A stretch of 64,000 nt of DNA from Sphingomonas sp. 67-36 (GTDB lineage Bacteria > Pseudomonadota > Alphaproteobacteria > Sphingomonadales > Sphingomonadaceae), in contig MKSU01000013.1 of the NCBI GenBank assembly GCA_001897375.1, forward strand, positions 167,518-231,517, read 5' to 3'. The translations under genes were made by a program, and so were the position numbers. The notes under the pieces are model-generated. The model made no database searches. It saw only the letters and a program-made list of their open reading frames with translations, and was not told the origin of the DNA. Of this stretch, positions 19,307 through 28,970 are shown one piece after another; the first letter of the stretch is position 1; the number at the start of each line of letters is the position of its first letter.

Positions 19307-20286
19307 CAGGCGGCGCCGAACAGCGGGGCCAGCCGTTCGCGGATGCGCTCCAGCACCGTCGCGCCCGCAAGGTCCGGCTCGAATGCGCGGCCGGTGATCG
19401 TCTCGAAGGCTTCGGCGTAGGTGTTCGTCGTGCCGACGATCAGGTCCGCCGGAATTGCGGGGATCGCGTCCTTATAGGGATCGCAGCGCGCGGCGACCCA
19501 CGAGCGGACGAAATCCTTGTCGAAGCTGTCCGGGCGCTCGCCCGCCTCGAAACGCGCCTGATAGGTCGCCTTCCGCCAGTAGCGGCTGCTGTCGGGGGTA
19601 TGAATCTCGTCGGCGAGGACGATCCGCCCCGCGCCGTCGACGCCGAACTCATATTTGGTGTCCGCCAGGATCAGCCCGCGCTCGTCGGCCAGCTTCTGCC
19701 CGCGCGCGAACAGCGCCAGCGCGGCGGCGCTCACCTCCTCCCATTGCGCGCGCGTGAGCAGCCCGCGCTCGAGGATCTCGGCCGGGGTGAGCGGCTCGTC
19801 ATGGCCGCCGTCGAATTCCTTACTGGTCGGGGTGATGACCGGCGCGGCCAGCCGCTCGTTGTCGCGCATCCCGTCCGGCAGCGTCATGCCGTACATCGAG
19901 CGCTGACCGGCCTTGTAACGCTTGAGGATCGAGGTGTCGGTCGTCCCCGCGAGATAGTCGCGCACGACGATCTCGACCGGCAGGATATCGAGCCGGCGGC
20001 AGATCAGGACATTGGGGTCCGGATATTCGATTACATGATTGGCGCAGATGTCGGCGGTCTCCTCGAACCAGAAGCGCGCCGTCTGGGTGAGGATCTGGCC
20101 CTTGAAGGGAATCGTGCACAGAATGCGGTCGAACGCGCTCAGGCGATCGCTCGCGATGATGACGCGGCGGCCGTCGGCGAGGTCGTAATTGTCGCGCACC
20201 TTGCCGCGATAGTGGCGCGGAAGCTCCGGGATCGTCGCGTCATCCAGCGTCCGCGAGACGAAGGCGGAATAATCGCGAACCGGCAT
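19306..20286 (-). CDS. purC: Phosphoribosylaminoimidazole-succinocarboxamide synthase
   Basis: SAICAR synthase, de novo purine synthesis, of the longer (Ade1-like) type at 326 residues. Visible signatures are [12 protein letters not shown] and [13 protein letters not shown] at the nucleotide site, [15 protein letters not shown], and [14 protein letters not shown] near the C-terminus. ATG 20286 is preferred to an in-frame GTG two codons upstream because GAGG lies at better spacing. A promoter-like CTGACA, 17 bp, TAAGAC pair lies just upstream. The thioesterase gene follows in the same transcript. Confidence 0.96.
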   Translation of the reverse strand: MPVRDYSAFVSRTLDDATIPELPRHYRGKVRDNYDLADGRRVIIASDRLSAFDRILCTIPFKGQILTQTARFWFEETADICANHVIEYPDPNVLICRRLDILPVEIVVRDYLAGTTDTSILKRYKAGQRSMYGMTLPDGMRDNERLAAPVITPTSKEFDGGHDEPLTPAEILERGLLTRAQWEEVSAAALALFARGQKLADERGLILADTKYEFGVDGAGRIVLADEIHTPDSSRYWRKATYQARFEAGERPDSFDKDFVRSWVAARCDPYKDAIPAIPADLIVGTTNTYAEAFETITGRAFEPDLAGATVLERIRERLAPLFGAA

Positions 20287-20316
20287 GCGCACATCCTCGA
20301 AAGCGGGAAAAGGCGC

Positions 20317-20345
20317 GTCTTAGTCGCACTTCCCGCTCGTGTCAG
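20317..20345 (-). promoter_or_regulatory. purC: Candidate sigma-70 promoter for purC
   Basis: On the minus strand CTGACA (20345-20340) and TAAGAC (20322-20317) are separated by 17 bp, about 30 bp before the purC start codon. Confidence 0.5.
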
Positions 20346-20373
20346 GGACGAATTTCGCTCCCGGTCGCGGCGC

Positions 20374-21501
20374 CTATCCCGGGCAGCGCGAAGCGGTCGC
20401 CACGCCTTTCCAGGCGGCCAGTTGCGCGTTGGCGCTCGCGATTTCCGCGCTGGTCGCCACGCGGGCGAGTACCTTGTTATTCTTCGCGATGACCCCTTTG
20501 CCCAGGGTGAAGGTGCCCGCCGTGTTGTCGCGCACCGTCGCACCGCCGGATTTGACCAGGATCCAGTTGTTGGTGACGGGATCATTGGCATTCCGCCGGA
20601 TAAGCAGGCGGTTGTTCTCGATCAGCAGCCGCTGGACCGGATCGCCCGCGGCGATGCCGTGCCAGCCGGTGCCGATCAGCACGTTGTTGCGGATCGTGAT
20701 GTCCGAATATCCGCGCCCCGAAGCGGCGAGGCCCGCCTCGTCCCGCAAGAAGATGCCCTGCGCGCGATATCCGGCGCCCGGATCGACGAGATTGTTCTCG
20801 ATCAACACGTTCTGCGCGGCGGTATCAGTGGGCAGCGTCAGGCCGGCGGTGAAGAACTGGATGCCGTCGGCATGATCGCGGGGCGCGGGGCGAAAGGGGC
20901 CGAAGGAATTGCGCGCCACCACTACATTGCGTGTGCCCACGAGGTCCACGCCCTCGCGGATATAGCTGAAGCTGTTGTCGGTCACCTGCACATTGGTGGT
21001 GCGCAGGAAGGAGAGATAATTGCCGATATTGCTGAATGTCGATCGCGTGACGGAGACATTGTTGCCGCCGCGCACGCTGATCGAGGCGAAACCAAGCTGC
21101 CCGTCCGCGTTCATCGCGCCGGTGAACGAGGTGCAGTCGAACTTCAACCCGTCGGGCTGATAGGCGACGACCAGCGAGCCGGCGGGGTTGTCGCCGTCAC
21201 GCGGCTCGAAGCGCGTGCCCGAGAAGGTGACGTTCTTCCATTGGTCGAGGACAATCACGCCGAACACACCGCCCTTGATCGTGACGTTCGACAGGCCGCG
21301 ATAGCGTGCGAACGCCACCTTCCGACTGTCGAGGTCGATCGTGCTGCCGGGCTTCGCCGCCTTCAGCATCGCGGTCCATTCGGCGGCGCTGACCCCGCCC
21401 TTGTCGTTTGTCGTGTCAGATGCCGCCGCGGTGTTGATTTGACCGCTGCCCGACGCCGGCGCGACCGCCAGCAGGGCAAGCGTGAAGATTTTCGTTCGCA
21501 T
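20374..21501 (-). CDS. Right-handed parallel beta-helix protein (copy 2)
   Basis: A 375-residue exported protein, paralogue of the gene at 1405-2658. The signal peptide MRTKIFTLALLAVAPASG lacks the Cys lipobox of copy 1, so this copy is probably soluble or surface-attached rather than a lipoprotein. The same Asn-rich beta-helix rungs follow (NVTIKGGVFG, NVSVTRSTFSNIGN, NVLIENNLVDPGAG). The linker is much shorter, and the C-terminus has a different tail ending in a Cys (TASRCPG). ATG 21501 follows ACAGGAG. The enzymatic activity of the family is undefined here; polysaccharide lyase or binding functions are possible. Confidence 0.85.
   Translation of the reverse strand: MRTKIFTLALLAVAPASGSGQINTAAASDTTNDKGGVSAAEWTAMLKAAKPGSTIDLDSRKVAFARYRGLSNVTIKGGVFGVIVLDQWKNVTFSGTRFEPRDGDNPAGSLVVAYQPDGLKFDCTSFTGAMNADGQLGFASISVRGGNNVSVTRSTFSNIGNYLSFLRTTNVQVTDNSFSYIREGVDLVGTRNVVVARNSFGPFRPAPRDHADGIQFFTAGLTLPTDTAAQNVLIENNLVDPGAGYRAQGIFLRDEAGLAASGRGYSDITIRNNVLIGTGWHGIAAGDPVQRLLIENNRLLIRRNANDPVTNNWILVKSGGATVRDNTAGTFTLGKGVIAKNNKVLARVATSAEIASANAQLAAWKGVATASRCPG
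20604..21393 (-). repeat. Long direct repeat, copy B (beta-helix core)
   Basis: Partner of 1629-2418: same length (790 bp), same strand, first 106 bases identical and the rest about 90 percent alike by eye. Differences fall mainly at third codon positions and a few surface residues, which suggests duplication followed by purifying selection or gene conversion. Confidence 0.85.
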
Positions 21502-21842
21502 GCACACTCCTGTCACCGCCCGCGTCATCCCGCGCCCGGCGACTCAAAAAAACCGGATCGCCGCCACTTTCGTTCCGGACATCCCGGAACACGGACGCCT
21601 CGCTACGACCCGCACAGCAAAGCCATTGGCGGTATCCGGCAAAGCTCGCGTTCAACCGTGGATTGCGGCTGATCCCACAAGCGTTCACCGGCTGGCGGAA
21701 TCTACTCCGATCGGGTCCCACGCACAACAACGCGAGCCGCACGACGACGGTGATTTCAGGTGATTCGAGCCCGTTCCGCGATCACCGCCAAGCGCCTCAC
21801 GCCGCCAGTGCGCCAACGACCGCGCCGGCGCGTGCCACAAGC
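21502..21842. other. Intergenic region upstream of beta-helix copy 2
   Basis: About 340 bp without a convincing gene. It holds the leader of the beta-helix gene and a perfect 7-bp inverted repeat GTTCCGG/CCGGAAC (21572-21578 and 21584-21590, 5-bp loop) about 70 bp before the start codon, which could be an operator. Nothing else was recognised. Confidence 0.5.
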
Positions 21843-21868
21843 AAAAGGCCGCCCCGAATGGAGCGGCC
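21843..21868 (-). terminator. Rho-independent terminator after csbD-like gene
   Basis: On the minus strand a 9-bp stem with one G-T pair (arms 21868-21860 and 21855-21847, loop of 4) is followed by TTTT. It lies 25 bp after the CsbD stop. Confidence 0.85.
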
Positions 21869-21893
21869 TCTGTTACCGGCAATGCGCGGCAGG

Positions 21894-22094
21894 TCAGATA
21901 TCGTCGCCGAGCGCGCCCTTGACCTTGCCCATGAACTGCTGGCCCTTGCCCTTCAGTTCCTGCCCGGCGCCTTCGGCTTCCAGCCTGGCATCCTTCTCGG
22001 TGCGGGTCGCGGGGTCCTTGTCGGCCATCGCCTGCTTGGCCTTGCCGACGGCTTCGTTCACATTGCCTTTGATCTTGTCGATCAGTTCGCCCAT
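21894..22094 (-). CDS. CsbD-family general stress protein
   Basis: A 66-residue charged, helical CsbD-like protein: MGELIDKIKGNVNEAVGKAK is the family signature, followed by repeats of KG-x-x-xx-GK. These small cytoplasmic proteins accumulate under general stress; their biochemical role is unknown. A strong GAAGGAG precedes the ATG. The upstream region fits an EcfG-type promoter (GGAAC, 16 bp, CGTT), consistent with control by the alphaproteobacterial general stress response. A terminator follows directly, so it is monocistronic. Confidence 0.92.
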   Translation of the reverse strand: MGELIDKIKGNVNEAVGKAKQAMADKDPATRTEKDARLEAEGAGQELKGKGQQFMGKVKGALGDDI

Positions 22095-22118
22095 CTCCAG
22101 TCTCCTTCTACGGAAACC

Positions 22119-22143
22119 AACGGTTTAGGGCCTCGCCGGTTCC
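22119..22143 (-). promoter_or_regulatory. EcfG-type (general stress sigma factor) promoter for csbD-like gene
   Basis: On the minus strand GGAAC (22143-22139), a 16-bp spacer and CGTT (22122-22119) match the alphaproteobacterial EcfG consensus. It lies 25 bp before the ATG and abuts the 3' end of thiSG. Confidence 0.7.
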
Positions 22144-23136
22144 TTATATCAGCCCGGCTAGCGGGCTGGACGGATCGGCGTAGCGGCGCTTGCCCATGCG
22201 GCCGGCGCGATAGCTCAGGCGGCCCGCCTCCACCGCCGCCTTCATCGCCGCCGCCATCAGGAGCGGGTCCTTCGCCTCGGCGATCGCGGTGTTCATCAGC
22301 ACGCCGTCGCAGCCAAGTTCCATCGCCCGCGCCGCGTCGGACGCCTGCCCGACCCCGGCGTCGACCAGCACCGGCACGCCCGCGCCCTCCACGATCAGCC
22401 GGATCGTCACCTCGTTCTGGATGCCGAGGCCGGAGCCGATCGGCGCGCCCAGGGGCATGATCGCCACCGCGCCGGCATCTTCCAGCCGCTTCGCCGCGAT
22501 CGGATCGTCGACGCAATAGACCATCGGGAGGAAGCCCTCCTTCGCCAGCACCTCGGTCGCGCGCAGCGTCTCGACCATGTCGGGGTAGAGCGTGCGCGCC
22601 TCGCCCAGCACCTCCAGCTTCACGAGGTCCCAGCCGCCCGCCTCGCGCGCCAGCCGGAGCGTGCGGATCGCATCCTCGGCGGTGAAGCAGCCGGCGGTGT
22701 TGGGCAGGTAGGTCACCTTCTTCGGATCGATGAAGTCGGTGAGCATCGGCGCGTTCGGGTCGCTGACGTTGACGCGGCGCACCGCGACGGTGACGATCTC
22801 CGCCCCCGACGCCTCCAGCGCCGCGGCGTTCTGCGCGAAATCCCGGTATTTCCCGGTGCCGACGATCAGCCGCGAGCGAAACGTGCGCCCGGCCACCGTC
22901 CAGGTATCGTCATGGTCGCCGCCGCCGACAAAATGGACGATCTCAAGCTCGTCGCCATCCTCCAGCGCCACCTCGCCCAGCGTGGAGCGCGGCACCACCA
23001 CCATGTTGCGTTCCACCGCCACCTTCTCCGGCGCGAGGCCGAGTTCGTTCGCGAGGCCGGCAAGCGTGAGGCCGCTCGCGACGCGGCGATGCTCGCCGTT
23101 CACGGTGATCGAGATGGTGCCGTCGGTATGCGTCAT
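22144..23136 (-). CDS. thiG: Fused sulfur carrier ThiS / thiazole synthase ThiG
   Basis: A 330-residue fusion for thiamine thiazole synthesis. Residues 1-73 form a ubiquitin-like ThiS domain ([21 protein letters not shown]) ending in the Gly-Gly region [10 protein letters not shown]. Residues about 77-330 are ThiG, with the Schiff-base Lys173 in LVKLEVLGE and the phosphate-binding [14 protein letters not shown]. In separate ThiS the C-terminal Gly is thiocarboxylated; here it is internal, so either cleavage or a separate ThiS is needed. Fused proteins of this kind are known in some proteobacteria. ATG 23136 is chosen because the ThiS domain begins there; longer upstream sequence is proline- and arginine-rich and not family-like. 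Confidence 0.93.
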   Translation of the reverse strand: MTHTDGTISITVNGEHRRVASGLTLAGLANELGLAPEKVAVERNMVVVPRSTLGEVALEDGDELEIVHFVGGGDHDDTWTVAGRTFRSRLIVGTGKYRDFAQNAAALEASGAEIVTVAVRRVNVSDPNAPMLTDFIDPKKVTYLPNTAGCFTAEDAIRTLRLAREAGGWDLVKLEVLGEARTLYPDMVETLRATEVLAKEGFLPMVYCVDDPIAAKRLEDAGAVAIMPLGAPIGSGLGIQNEVTIRLIVEGAGVPVLVDAGVGQASDAARAMELGCDGVLMNTAIAEAKDPLLMAAAMKAAVEAGRLSYRAGRMGKRRYADPSSPLAGLI

Positions 23137-23225
23137 GCGCCGCCATCTAGGGGGCGGAGGCAGGCGGGGCAATGCGGCGCGCAGGAATGTTGCGCTCCAT
23201 CGCGCGCAATGCGAGAAGGCGCGCA

Positions 23226-23660
23226 ATGACCGGCCTCATCTACATCCTCAACGGCCCGAACCTCAACCTGCTCGGCACGCGCGAGCCGGAAATCTACGGC
23301 CATGACACGCTCGACGACATCGCCGGGCGGCTGGAGGATCGCGCGCGCGAGCTGGGGCTGGAGATCGACATGCGCCAGTCGAACCACGAGGGCCACCTCG
23401 TCGACTGGCTGCACGAGGCGCAGGCGCGCGACGCGCGGGCCGTGCTCCTCAACGCCGGGGCTTTCACTCACACGTCGATCGCGCTCTACGATGCGATCAA
23501 GGCGGTGCGGACGCCGGTGATCGAGGTCCATCTGTCGAATCCCCACACGCGGGAGGAATTCCGCCACATCTCCTTCGTCGGGCGCGCGGCGAAGGGCACG
23601 ATCGCGGGGTTCGGCGCAACATCCTATATGCTCGCGCTTGAAGCGGCGGCGCGGTTCTGA
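23226..23660 (+). CDS. aroQ: Type II 3-dehydroquinate dehydratase
   Basis: A 144-residue shikimate-pathway enzyme converting 3-dehydroquinate to 3-dehydroshikimate, dodecameric in the family. The N-terminus [19 protein letters not shown] contains the catalytic loop with Arg19 and Tyr24; [13 protein letters not shown] and INAG-like [11 protein letters not shown] follow, and the catalytic His is in [18 protein letters not shown] 23226 is supported by AGAAGGCG. Upstream of accBC with about 40 bp between, a common neighbourhood in alphaproteobacteria. Confidence 0.96.
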   Translation: MTGLIYILNGPNLNLLGTREPEIYGHDTLDDIAGRLEDRARELGLEIDMRQSNHEGHLVDWLHEAQARDARAVLLNAGAFTHTSIALYDAIKAVRTPVIEVHLSNPHTREEFRHISFVGRAAKGTIAGFGATSYMLALEAAARF

Positions 23661-23702
23661 CAGAGCGCGCGCCCTGAAATTCCCAGGGGGAAATTGGTCC
23701 AC

Positions 23703-24188
23703 ATGGCTGACAACGAAGACAACAAGGGCGCGATGAAGGTCGATGTCGGGCTGGTGCGCCAGCTCGCCGAGCTGCTCGATGCGACCAACCTCACCGAGAT
23801 CGAGGTGGAAGAAGGCGAGCGCAAGATCCGCGTCGCGCGCAAGGCCGCGGCCATCGCCGCGCCGGCCATGCACTATGCGCCCGCCCCGGCCGCCGCGCCG
23901 GCGGCGCCCGCTGCTGCGCCGGCCGCCGCCGAGGCACCCGCCGCGCCGAGCCACGCCAATGCAGTGCGCTCGCCGATGGTCGGCACCGTCTATCTCGCCG
24001 CCGAGCCGGGCGCCGCGCATTTCGTTTCGATCGGCAAGCAGGTGAAGGCGGGCGACACCCTGCTGATCGTCGAGGCGATGAAGGTGATGAACCCGATCGT
24101 CGCGCCCGCCGGAGGGACGGTGAAGGCGGTGCTGGTCGAGAACGGCCAGCCGGTCGAGTTCGATCAGCCGCTCGTCGTCGTCGAGTAG
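23703..24188 (+). CDS. accB: Acetyl-CoA carboxylase biotin carboxyl carrier protein
   Basis: A 161-residue BCCP subunit. An N-terminal helix region ([20 protein letters not shown]) is followed by an Ala/Pro-rich linker (residues about 55-85) and the biotinyl domain with VEAMKVMN, whose Lys is biotinylated. ATG 23703 is used; a TTG three codons upstream is closer to the AGGGGG ribosome site and could be the real start. Seven bp upstream of accC; together they form the biotin carboxylase half of the first step of fatty-acid synthesis. Confidence 0.95.
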   Translation: MADNEDNKGAMKVDVGLVRQLAELLDATNLTEIEVEEGERKIRVARKAAAIAAPAMHYAPAPAAAPAAPAAAPAAAEAPAAPSHANAVRSPMVGTVYLAAEPGAAHFVSIGKQVKAGDTLLIVEAMKVMNPIVAPAGGTVKAVLVENGQPVEFDQPLVVVE

Positions 24189-24195
24189 GCCGCGC

Positions 24196-25548
24196 ATGCC
24201 GCAGATCAAGAAACTGCTGATCGCCAATCGCGGCGAGATCGCGCTCCGCATCCATCGCGCATGCCATGAGATGGGCATCAAGACAGTCGCGGTGCACTCC
24301 ACCGCCGATGCCGATGCGATGCACGTCCGGCTGGCGGACGAGGCGATCTGCATCGGCCCGCCGTCGGCCGCCGAAAGCTATCTCAACATCCCGAACATCA
24401 TCTCGGCCGCCGAGATTTCGGGGGCGGACGCGATCCACCCCGGCTACGGCTTCCTTTCCGAGAACGCCAAGTTCGCGGAGATCGTCGAGGCGCACGGCCT
24501 GATCTTCGTCGGCCCGAAGCCCGAGCATATCCGCATCATGGGCGACAAGGTGGAGGCGAAGCGCACGGCCGGCGCGCTCGGCCTGCCGCTCGTCCCCGGA
24601 TCGGACGGCGCGATCACCGATGTCGCTGAGGCGAAGAAGCTCGCGGCGGAGATCGGCTATCCGGTGCTCATCAAGGCCGCATCCGGCGGCGGCGGGCGCG
24701 GCATGAAGGTGGTGCCGGAGGAAAGTCAGCTCGAAACGCTGATGCAGCAGGCGGGCAGCGAGGCGAAGGCGGCGTTCGGCGACGCGACCGTCTATATGGA
24801 GAAATATCTCGGCAACCCGCGCCATATCGAATTCCAGGTGTTCGGCGACGGCGAGGGCAACGCCATCCACCTCGGCGAGCGCGACTGCTCGCTCCAGCGC
24901 CGCCACCAGAAGGTGCTGGAGGAGGCCCCCTCCCCCGTCATCACCGAGGCTGAGCGCGAGCGGATGGGCGGGATCGTCGCCAAGGCGATGGCCGACATGG
25001 GCTATCGCGGCGCCGGCACGATCGAGTTCCTGTGGGAAGACGGCGAGTTCTACTTCATCGAGATGAACACCCGGCTCCAGGTCGAGCATCCGGTGACCGA
25101 GATGGTGACGGGCCTCGATCTCGTCCGCGAGCAGATCCGCATCGCCGAGGGCCACCCGCTGACGCTCCGCCAGCAGGACGTGCATATCCGCGGCCACGCG
25201 ATCGAATGCCGCATCAACGCCGAGGACCCGCGGACCTTCGCCCCCTCGCCGGGGCTGGTGCAGCAATATCACGCGCCGGGCGGGATGCACGTGCGCGTCG
25301 ATTCGGGGCTGTACGCGGGCTACAAGGTGCCGCCTTATTACGACAGCATGATCGCCAAGCTGATCGTCTATGGCACCACGCGGCAGGGCGCGCTGCGCCG
25401 CCTGCGCCGGGCGCTGGAGGAATTCGTCATCGAGGGGATGAAGACCACCATCCCGCTGCACCAGGCGCTGCTCGACGATCCCGAATTCCAGCAGGGCCAA
25501 TATACGATCAAGTGGCTGGAGGAGTGGCTGGCGAAGCAGGGGGCCTGA
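24196..25548 (+). CDS. accC: Acetyl-CoA carboxylase biotin carboxylase subunit
   Basis: A 450-residue ATP-grasp enzyme that carboxylates biotin on AccB. It begins [19 protein letters not shown], has the Gly-rich lid [14 protein letters not shown] and the metal-binding [14 protein letters not shown], and ends with the C-terminal biotin carboxylase domain ([17 protein letters not shown]). Full length for the family. It is 7 bp downstream of accB and clearly cotranscribed. Confidence 0.97.
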   Translation: MPQIKKLLIANRGEIALRIHRACHEMGIKTVAVHSTADADAMHVRLADEAICIGPPSAAESYLNIPNIISAAEISGADAIHPGYGFLSENAKFAEIVEAHGLIFVGPKPEHIRIMGDKVEAKRTAGALGLPLVPGSDGAITDVAEAKKLAAEIGYPVLIKAASGGGGRGMKVVPEESQLETLMQQAGSEAKAAFGDATVYMEKYLGNPRHIEFQVFGDGEGNAIHLGERDCSLQRRHQKVLEEAPSPVITEAERERMGGIVAKAMADMGYRGAGTIEFLWEDGEFYFIEMNTRLQVEHPVTEMVTGLDLVREQIRIAEGHPLTLRQQDVHIRGHAIECRINAEDPRTFAPSPGLVQQYHAPGGMHVRVDSGLYAGYKVPPYYDSMIAKLIVYGTTRQGALRRLRRALEEFVIEGMKTTIPLHQALLDDPEFQQGQYTIKWLEEWLAKQGA

Positions 25549-25716
25549 CCGCCCGCGCCGCTCCGGCCGCGATTGCCCCGAAATGAAGCACTTGCGACGC
25601 GCGAGGGGATCGCGCGGGCCGAATGGTTATGCTAATGTTAACTCCGTGATCGAGCCTCGCCCCGCGACGGGCGGGGCTCGAAAGGAATTGGCGGCATTCG
25701 GCAAAAGGGGACGGAT

Positions 25717-26346
25717 ATGCGCAAGGCGGTGGTTTTCGCGGCAATGGCCGCGCTGGCGGCAACGGCCGTTCCGGCGGCGGCGAATGCGGCGAACGTGATT
25801 CCTTCGTACACCAGCACCATCGTCTATCCGGGCGGTGACGGCGTTCTCCGCGCCGGATCGGGCTGGGAGGGCGGCGCCACGCCGTCAAACGTCCTCAGCC
25901 TCGTCAGCAGCACCCTCGCGCCGGAAGGACAGCAGTGGAACAACGGTTCGTTCTGGTGGGACCAGACGCAGACCGTCTCGCCTTATTATGTCACCTTGTA
26001 CCTCAACCAGAGCTTCACTTTCGACCGACTCGTCCTTCAGGGCGACAATAACGACGGCTATCTCGTCGAATATTGGAACGGATCGGGCTGGCAGTCGGCG
26101 TTCAGCGCCGATGCGGTCGACGGCTGGGGGCTGACGACGCGCGACAGTGGCACGCTGGGCAATTTCACCACCGACCGCTTCCGGCTCTCCGCGTTCGGCG
26201 GCGACCAATATTATGCGATCTCGGGCTTCCAGGCATTCAGCGCGGGCGTGCCCGAGCCGGCGACCTGGGCGCTGATGATCCTGGGCTTCGGCGCGATCGG
26301 CGGGGCGATGCGCCGCCGCGCGAAGACGGCCGTCCGCTTCGCCTGA
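25717..26346 (+). CDS. PEPxxWA-CTERM sorting domain protein
   Basis: A 209-residue exported protein. Signal peptide MRKAVVFAAMAALAATAVPAAANA; a Trp/Tyr/Asn-rich beta-sandwich middle (residues about 30-170); and a C-terminal sorting signal VPEPATWALMILGFGAIGG followed by MRRR. Such signals are processed by an exosortase/archaeosortase-like enzyme and coupled to exopolysaccharide production. No exosortase is in the window. A good ribosome site (AAAAGGGGACGG) precedes the ATG. Function of the middle domain is unknown. Confidence 0.88.
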   Translation: MRKAVVFAAMAALAATAVPAAANAANVIPSYTSTIVYPGGDGVLRAGSGWEGGATPSNVLSLVSSTLAPEGQQWNNGSFWWDQTQTVSPYYVTLYLNQSFTFDRLVLQGDNNDGYLVEYWNGSGWQSAFSADAVDGWGLTTRDSGTLGNFTTDRFRLSAFGGDQYYAISGFQAFSAGVPEPATWALMILGFGAIGGAMRRRAKTAVRFA

Positions 26347-26464
26347 CCCTTGCCCGCCCGGTGCGCGCTAGCCGCGCCGGGCGAAGCATCGCTTCCCTTC
26401 GCTCATAGCCGCTTGCACCGCGCGCCGCGCCGGGCGAGGATTGGCGCACAGGAGGGAGCACCGC

Positions 26465-27154
26465 ATGTTCATCGGCCATTACGCCCCCGCCCTCGTCGCC
26501 GCGACCAGCCCCAGGGCGCAACGGCTGGGGCCATTGTTCATCGCCGCGCAACTCGTCGACATCGCCTTCTTCGCCTTCGTCCTGCTCGGCGTCGAGCATA
26601 TGCGCGCCGTCCCCGGCTTCACCGCGATGAACGCGATGGACCTCTACGACATGCGCTTCACGCACAGCCTGATCGGCGCGCTGGGCTTCGCGGCGGCATG
26701 GGCGGCGGGCACGCGATTGCTCGGTGGCGGCTGGCCGGCGGCGGCGATCGGCGCGGCGGTGGTCGCCTCGCACTGGCTGCTCGACCTGATCGTCCATGCG
26801 CCCGATCTCACCCTGCTGGGCAGCGGCGCGCGCTACGGCCTCGCGCTGTGGAACCATCCCGCGATCGAGATGCCGCTGGAGCTGGCGCTGACCGGCGGCG
26901 CGCTGCTGTTCTACGCCAGCCGCACCGTCGCGACGGGCGGCGCGGGCCGGCTGTCGCTGGCGGCGCTGGCGATCGCGCTGTTCGCGTTGCAGGCGGTCAA
27001 CTGGCTCCAACCGCAGCCTGCGGCGATCGTCGATCCGGTGCCGGCATCGCAACCTTTGCTCGCCCTGTTCGCTTACGCGCTGTTCTCGGCGCTCGCCTTC
27101 TGGGTTGCGCGCACGCGGACGGCAAAGGGTGGACCGCGCGTGCGGCTGGTCTAG
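26465..27154 (+). CDS. Integral membrane protein of unknown function
   Basis: A 229-residue protein with about six hydrophobic helices. The segments RFTHSLIGALGF and ASHWLLDLIVHAPDL place His and Asp residues at membrane edges, somewhat like the YdjM/DUF457 membrane metal-dependent hydrolases; this resemblance is by motif only. ATG 26465 is preceded by GGAGGGAGC. It is 9 bp upstream of arsC-like and probably cotranscribed with it and the phospholipase D gene. Confidence 0.75.
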   Translation: MFIGHYAPALVAATSPRAQRLGPLFIAAQLVDIAFFAFVLLGVEHMRAVPGFTAMNAMDLYDMRFTHSLIGALGFAAAWAAGTRLLGGGWPAAAIGAAVVASHWLLDLIVHAPDLTLLGSGARYGLALWNHPAIEMPLELALTGGALLFYASRTVATGGAGRLSLAALAIALFALQAVNWLQPQPAAIVDPVPASQPLLALFAYALFSALAFWVARTRTAKGGPRVRLV

Positions 27155-27163
27155 AAAGAGGGC

Positions 27164-27484
27164 ATGAAGGCAACCATCTGGCACAATCCGCGCTGCTCCA
27201 AGTCGCGCGAGACGCTTGCCCTGCTCGAAGAAGCCGGGGCCGAGATCACCATCGTCGAATATCTCAAGTCGCCGCCGACCCGCGACGAACTGGAGCGCGT
27301 CTATCGGCGCGGCGGCATCCACCCGCGCGACGCGATGCGCAAGGATGCCCCCAGGCTGGCCGACGATGCCGCCGCGCTCGACGCGATGGCCGCCGATTCG
27401 GCGCTGATCGAGCGCCCGGTGGTCGAAACCGGGAAGGGCGTGGTCATCGCCCGCCCGCCGGAACGCGTGCGCGACATCCTGTGA
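27164..27484 (+). CDS. arsC: Arsenate reductase (glutaredoxin-type) ArsC-like
   Basis: A 106-residue thioredoxin-fold protein. MKATIWHNPRCSKSRET carries the catalytic Cys11, and ERPVVETGKG the arsenate-binding Arg loop found in glutathione/glutaredoxin-linked ArsC. No arsR, arsB or acr3 is nearby, so it may reduce arsenate opportunistically or act as a YfgD-type relative. Its TGA overlaps the GTG of the phospholipase D gene. Confidence 0.85.
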   Translation: MKATIWHNPRCSKSRETLALLEEAGAEITIVEYLKSPPTRDELERVYRRGGIHPRDAMRKDAPRLADDAAALDAMAADSALIERPVVETGKGVVIARPPERVRDIL

Positions 27485-28908
27485 CCCTCCCCGACGCGAC
27501 CCGCTGGCGCGTGGCGCGGGCGGACCGCGCCGCGGTGGTGATCGACGCGGCGGACTATTTCCGCGCCGCGTGGGAGGCGATGCAACGGGCGCGGCGGCAG
27601 ATCCTGCTGATAGGCTGGGATTTCGACGCGCGCATCACGCTGGTTTACGACGAGGCCCGCGCCGGCGTCCCCGTCACGGTCGGCGATTTCATCACCTGGC
27701 TGGTGGATCGTACGCCGGGGCTCGAGGTGTTCATCCTGCGCTGGGACAAGGGCGCGCTCAAGACGCTGTTCCGCGGCGAGACCTTGTGGACGCTCACCAA
27801 ATGGCGCTTTGCGCACCGCCGCATCCACCTGAAGCTCGACAGCCATCACCCGGTCGCCGCCTCGCAGCACCAGAAGATCGTGGTGATCGACGATTCGATC
27901 GCCTTCTGCGGCGGCATCGACATGACCGACGCGCGCTGGGACACGCGCACGCATCGCGACGGCGACAAGCACCGCGTCTCGCCCAACGGCAAGCCGTACA
28001 AGCCGTGGCACGACGCCACCACCGCGCTGGAAGGGCCTGTTGCGGCGGCGCTGGGCGAATTGTGCCGCGAGCGCTGGCAGATCGCCGGCGGCGCGCCGAT
28101 CGCCGCGCCGCCGCCGCACGGCGATTGCTGGCCCGAAAGCCTGACGCCGGATTTCACCGCCACCGACGTCGCCATCTCGCGCAGCCAGCCCGAATGGGAC
28201 GGGCAGCCCGAGGTGCTGGAGATCGAGCAGCTCTACCTCCACCTGATCGGCCGGGCGAAGCGGCGCATCTATGCCGAGAGCCAGTATTTCGCCTCGCGCC
28301 GGGTGGCCGAGGCGATCGCCGCACGGCTGGCCGAGCCGGACGGGCCGGAGATCGTCGTCATCAACCCGACGGTGGCGCAGGGCTGGCTGGAGCCGCTCGC
28401 GATGGATACGGCGCGGGCGCGGCTGTTCCAGGCGCTCAAGCGACGCGACCCGCACGACCGGCTGCGCATGTATCATCCGGTCGCGCCGTCCGGGCAGCCG
28501 ATCTACGTCCATGCCAAGGTGCTGGTGATCGACGAGGAGGTGGTGCGCGTCGGCTCGTCGAACTTCAACAACCGCTCGCTCCGGCTCGACACCGAATGCG
28601 ACGTGACGATCTGCGACGAGGGCTCGCGCATCGCCGCGATCCGCGACGGGCTGGTCGCCGAGCATCTCGGCCGCGAGCCGGCGGAGATCGCCGCCTCGAT
28701 CGCCGGACGCGGGCTGATCGCGACGATCGAATCGCTGCGCGGCGCCGGCGGACGGACGCTGGTCCCCTATGAGGTGCCGGACCTCCACGCGGTGGAGACA
28801 TGGCTGGCCGACAACGAGGTGCTCGATCCGGAAGGCCCGGCCGAGATGTTCGAGCCGCTGTCGAAGCGCGGGCTGCTGCGGCGGCTGCGCTCGCGCGGGA
28901 AGGGGTGA
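27481..28908 (+). CDS. Phospholipase D superfamily protein
   Basis: A 475-residue protein with two HKD motifs, HQKIVVIDD (first half) and [10 protein letters not shown] followed by [10 protein letters not shown] (second half), as in phospholipase D and cardiolipin synthase. No signal peptide and no clear N-terminal membrane helices, unlike typical Cls, so it resembles the VTC/PLDc proteins of alphaproteobacteria that hydrolyse or transphosphatidylate membrane lipids. The GTG start at 27481 is set by the 4-bp overlap with arsC. C-terminus is basic (RRLRSRGKG). Confidence 0.86.
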   Translation: MTLPDATRWRVARADRAAVVIDAADYFRAAWEAMQRARRQILLIGWDFDARITLVYDEARAGVPVTVGDFITWLVDRTPGLEVFILRWDKGALKTLFRGETLWTLTKWRFAHRRIHLKLDSHHPVAASQHQKIVVIDDSIAFCGGIDMTDARWDTRTHRDGDKHRVSPNGKPYKPWHDATTALEGPVAAALGELCRERWQIAGGAPIAAPPPHGDCWPESLTPDFTATDVAISRSQPEWDGQPEVLEIEQLYLHLIGRAKRRIYAESQYFASRRVAEAIAARLAEPDGPEIVVINPTVAQGWLEPLAMDTARARLFQALKRRDPHDRLRMYHPVAPSGQPIYVHAKVLVIDEEVVRVGSSNFNNRSLRLDTECDVTICDEGSRIAAIRDGLVAEHLGREPAEIAASIAGRGLIATIESLRGAGGRTLVPYEVPDLHAVETWLADNEVLDPEGPAEMFEPLSKRGLLRRLRSRGKG

Positions 28909-28970
28909 CGACAGCCCACAACGCCATCCCGGTGTTGTTCCGATCCGCCTTGCCCCCTAAAGGCGCTGCC

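Noticed and set aside
19600-21672. 690-residue plus-strand open frame across purC and the beta-helix gene
   Set aside because: It spans two unrelated minus-strand genes and their intergenic promoter; long only because stop codons are rare in that frame.
27164-27484. Arsenic resistance operon
   Set aside because: Only an ArsC-like gene is present; there is no regulator or arsenite exporter beside it.
26350-28908. Single 852-residue frame joining the membrane protein/arsC region to the phospholipase D
   Set aside because: Only the part from GTG 27481 resembles a protein family; the upstream part is a shadow frame of two real genes.
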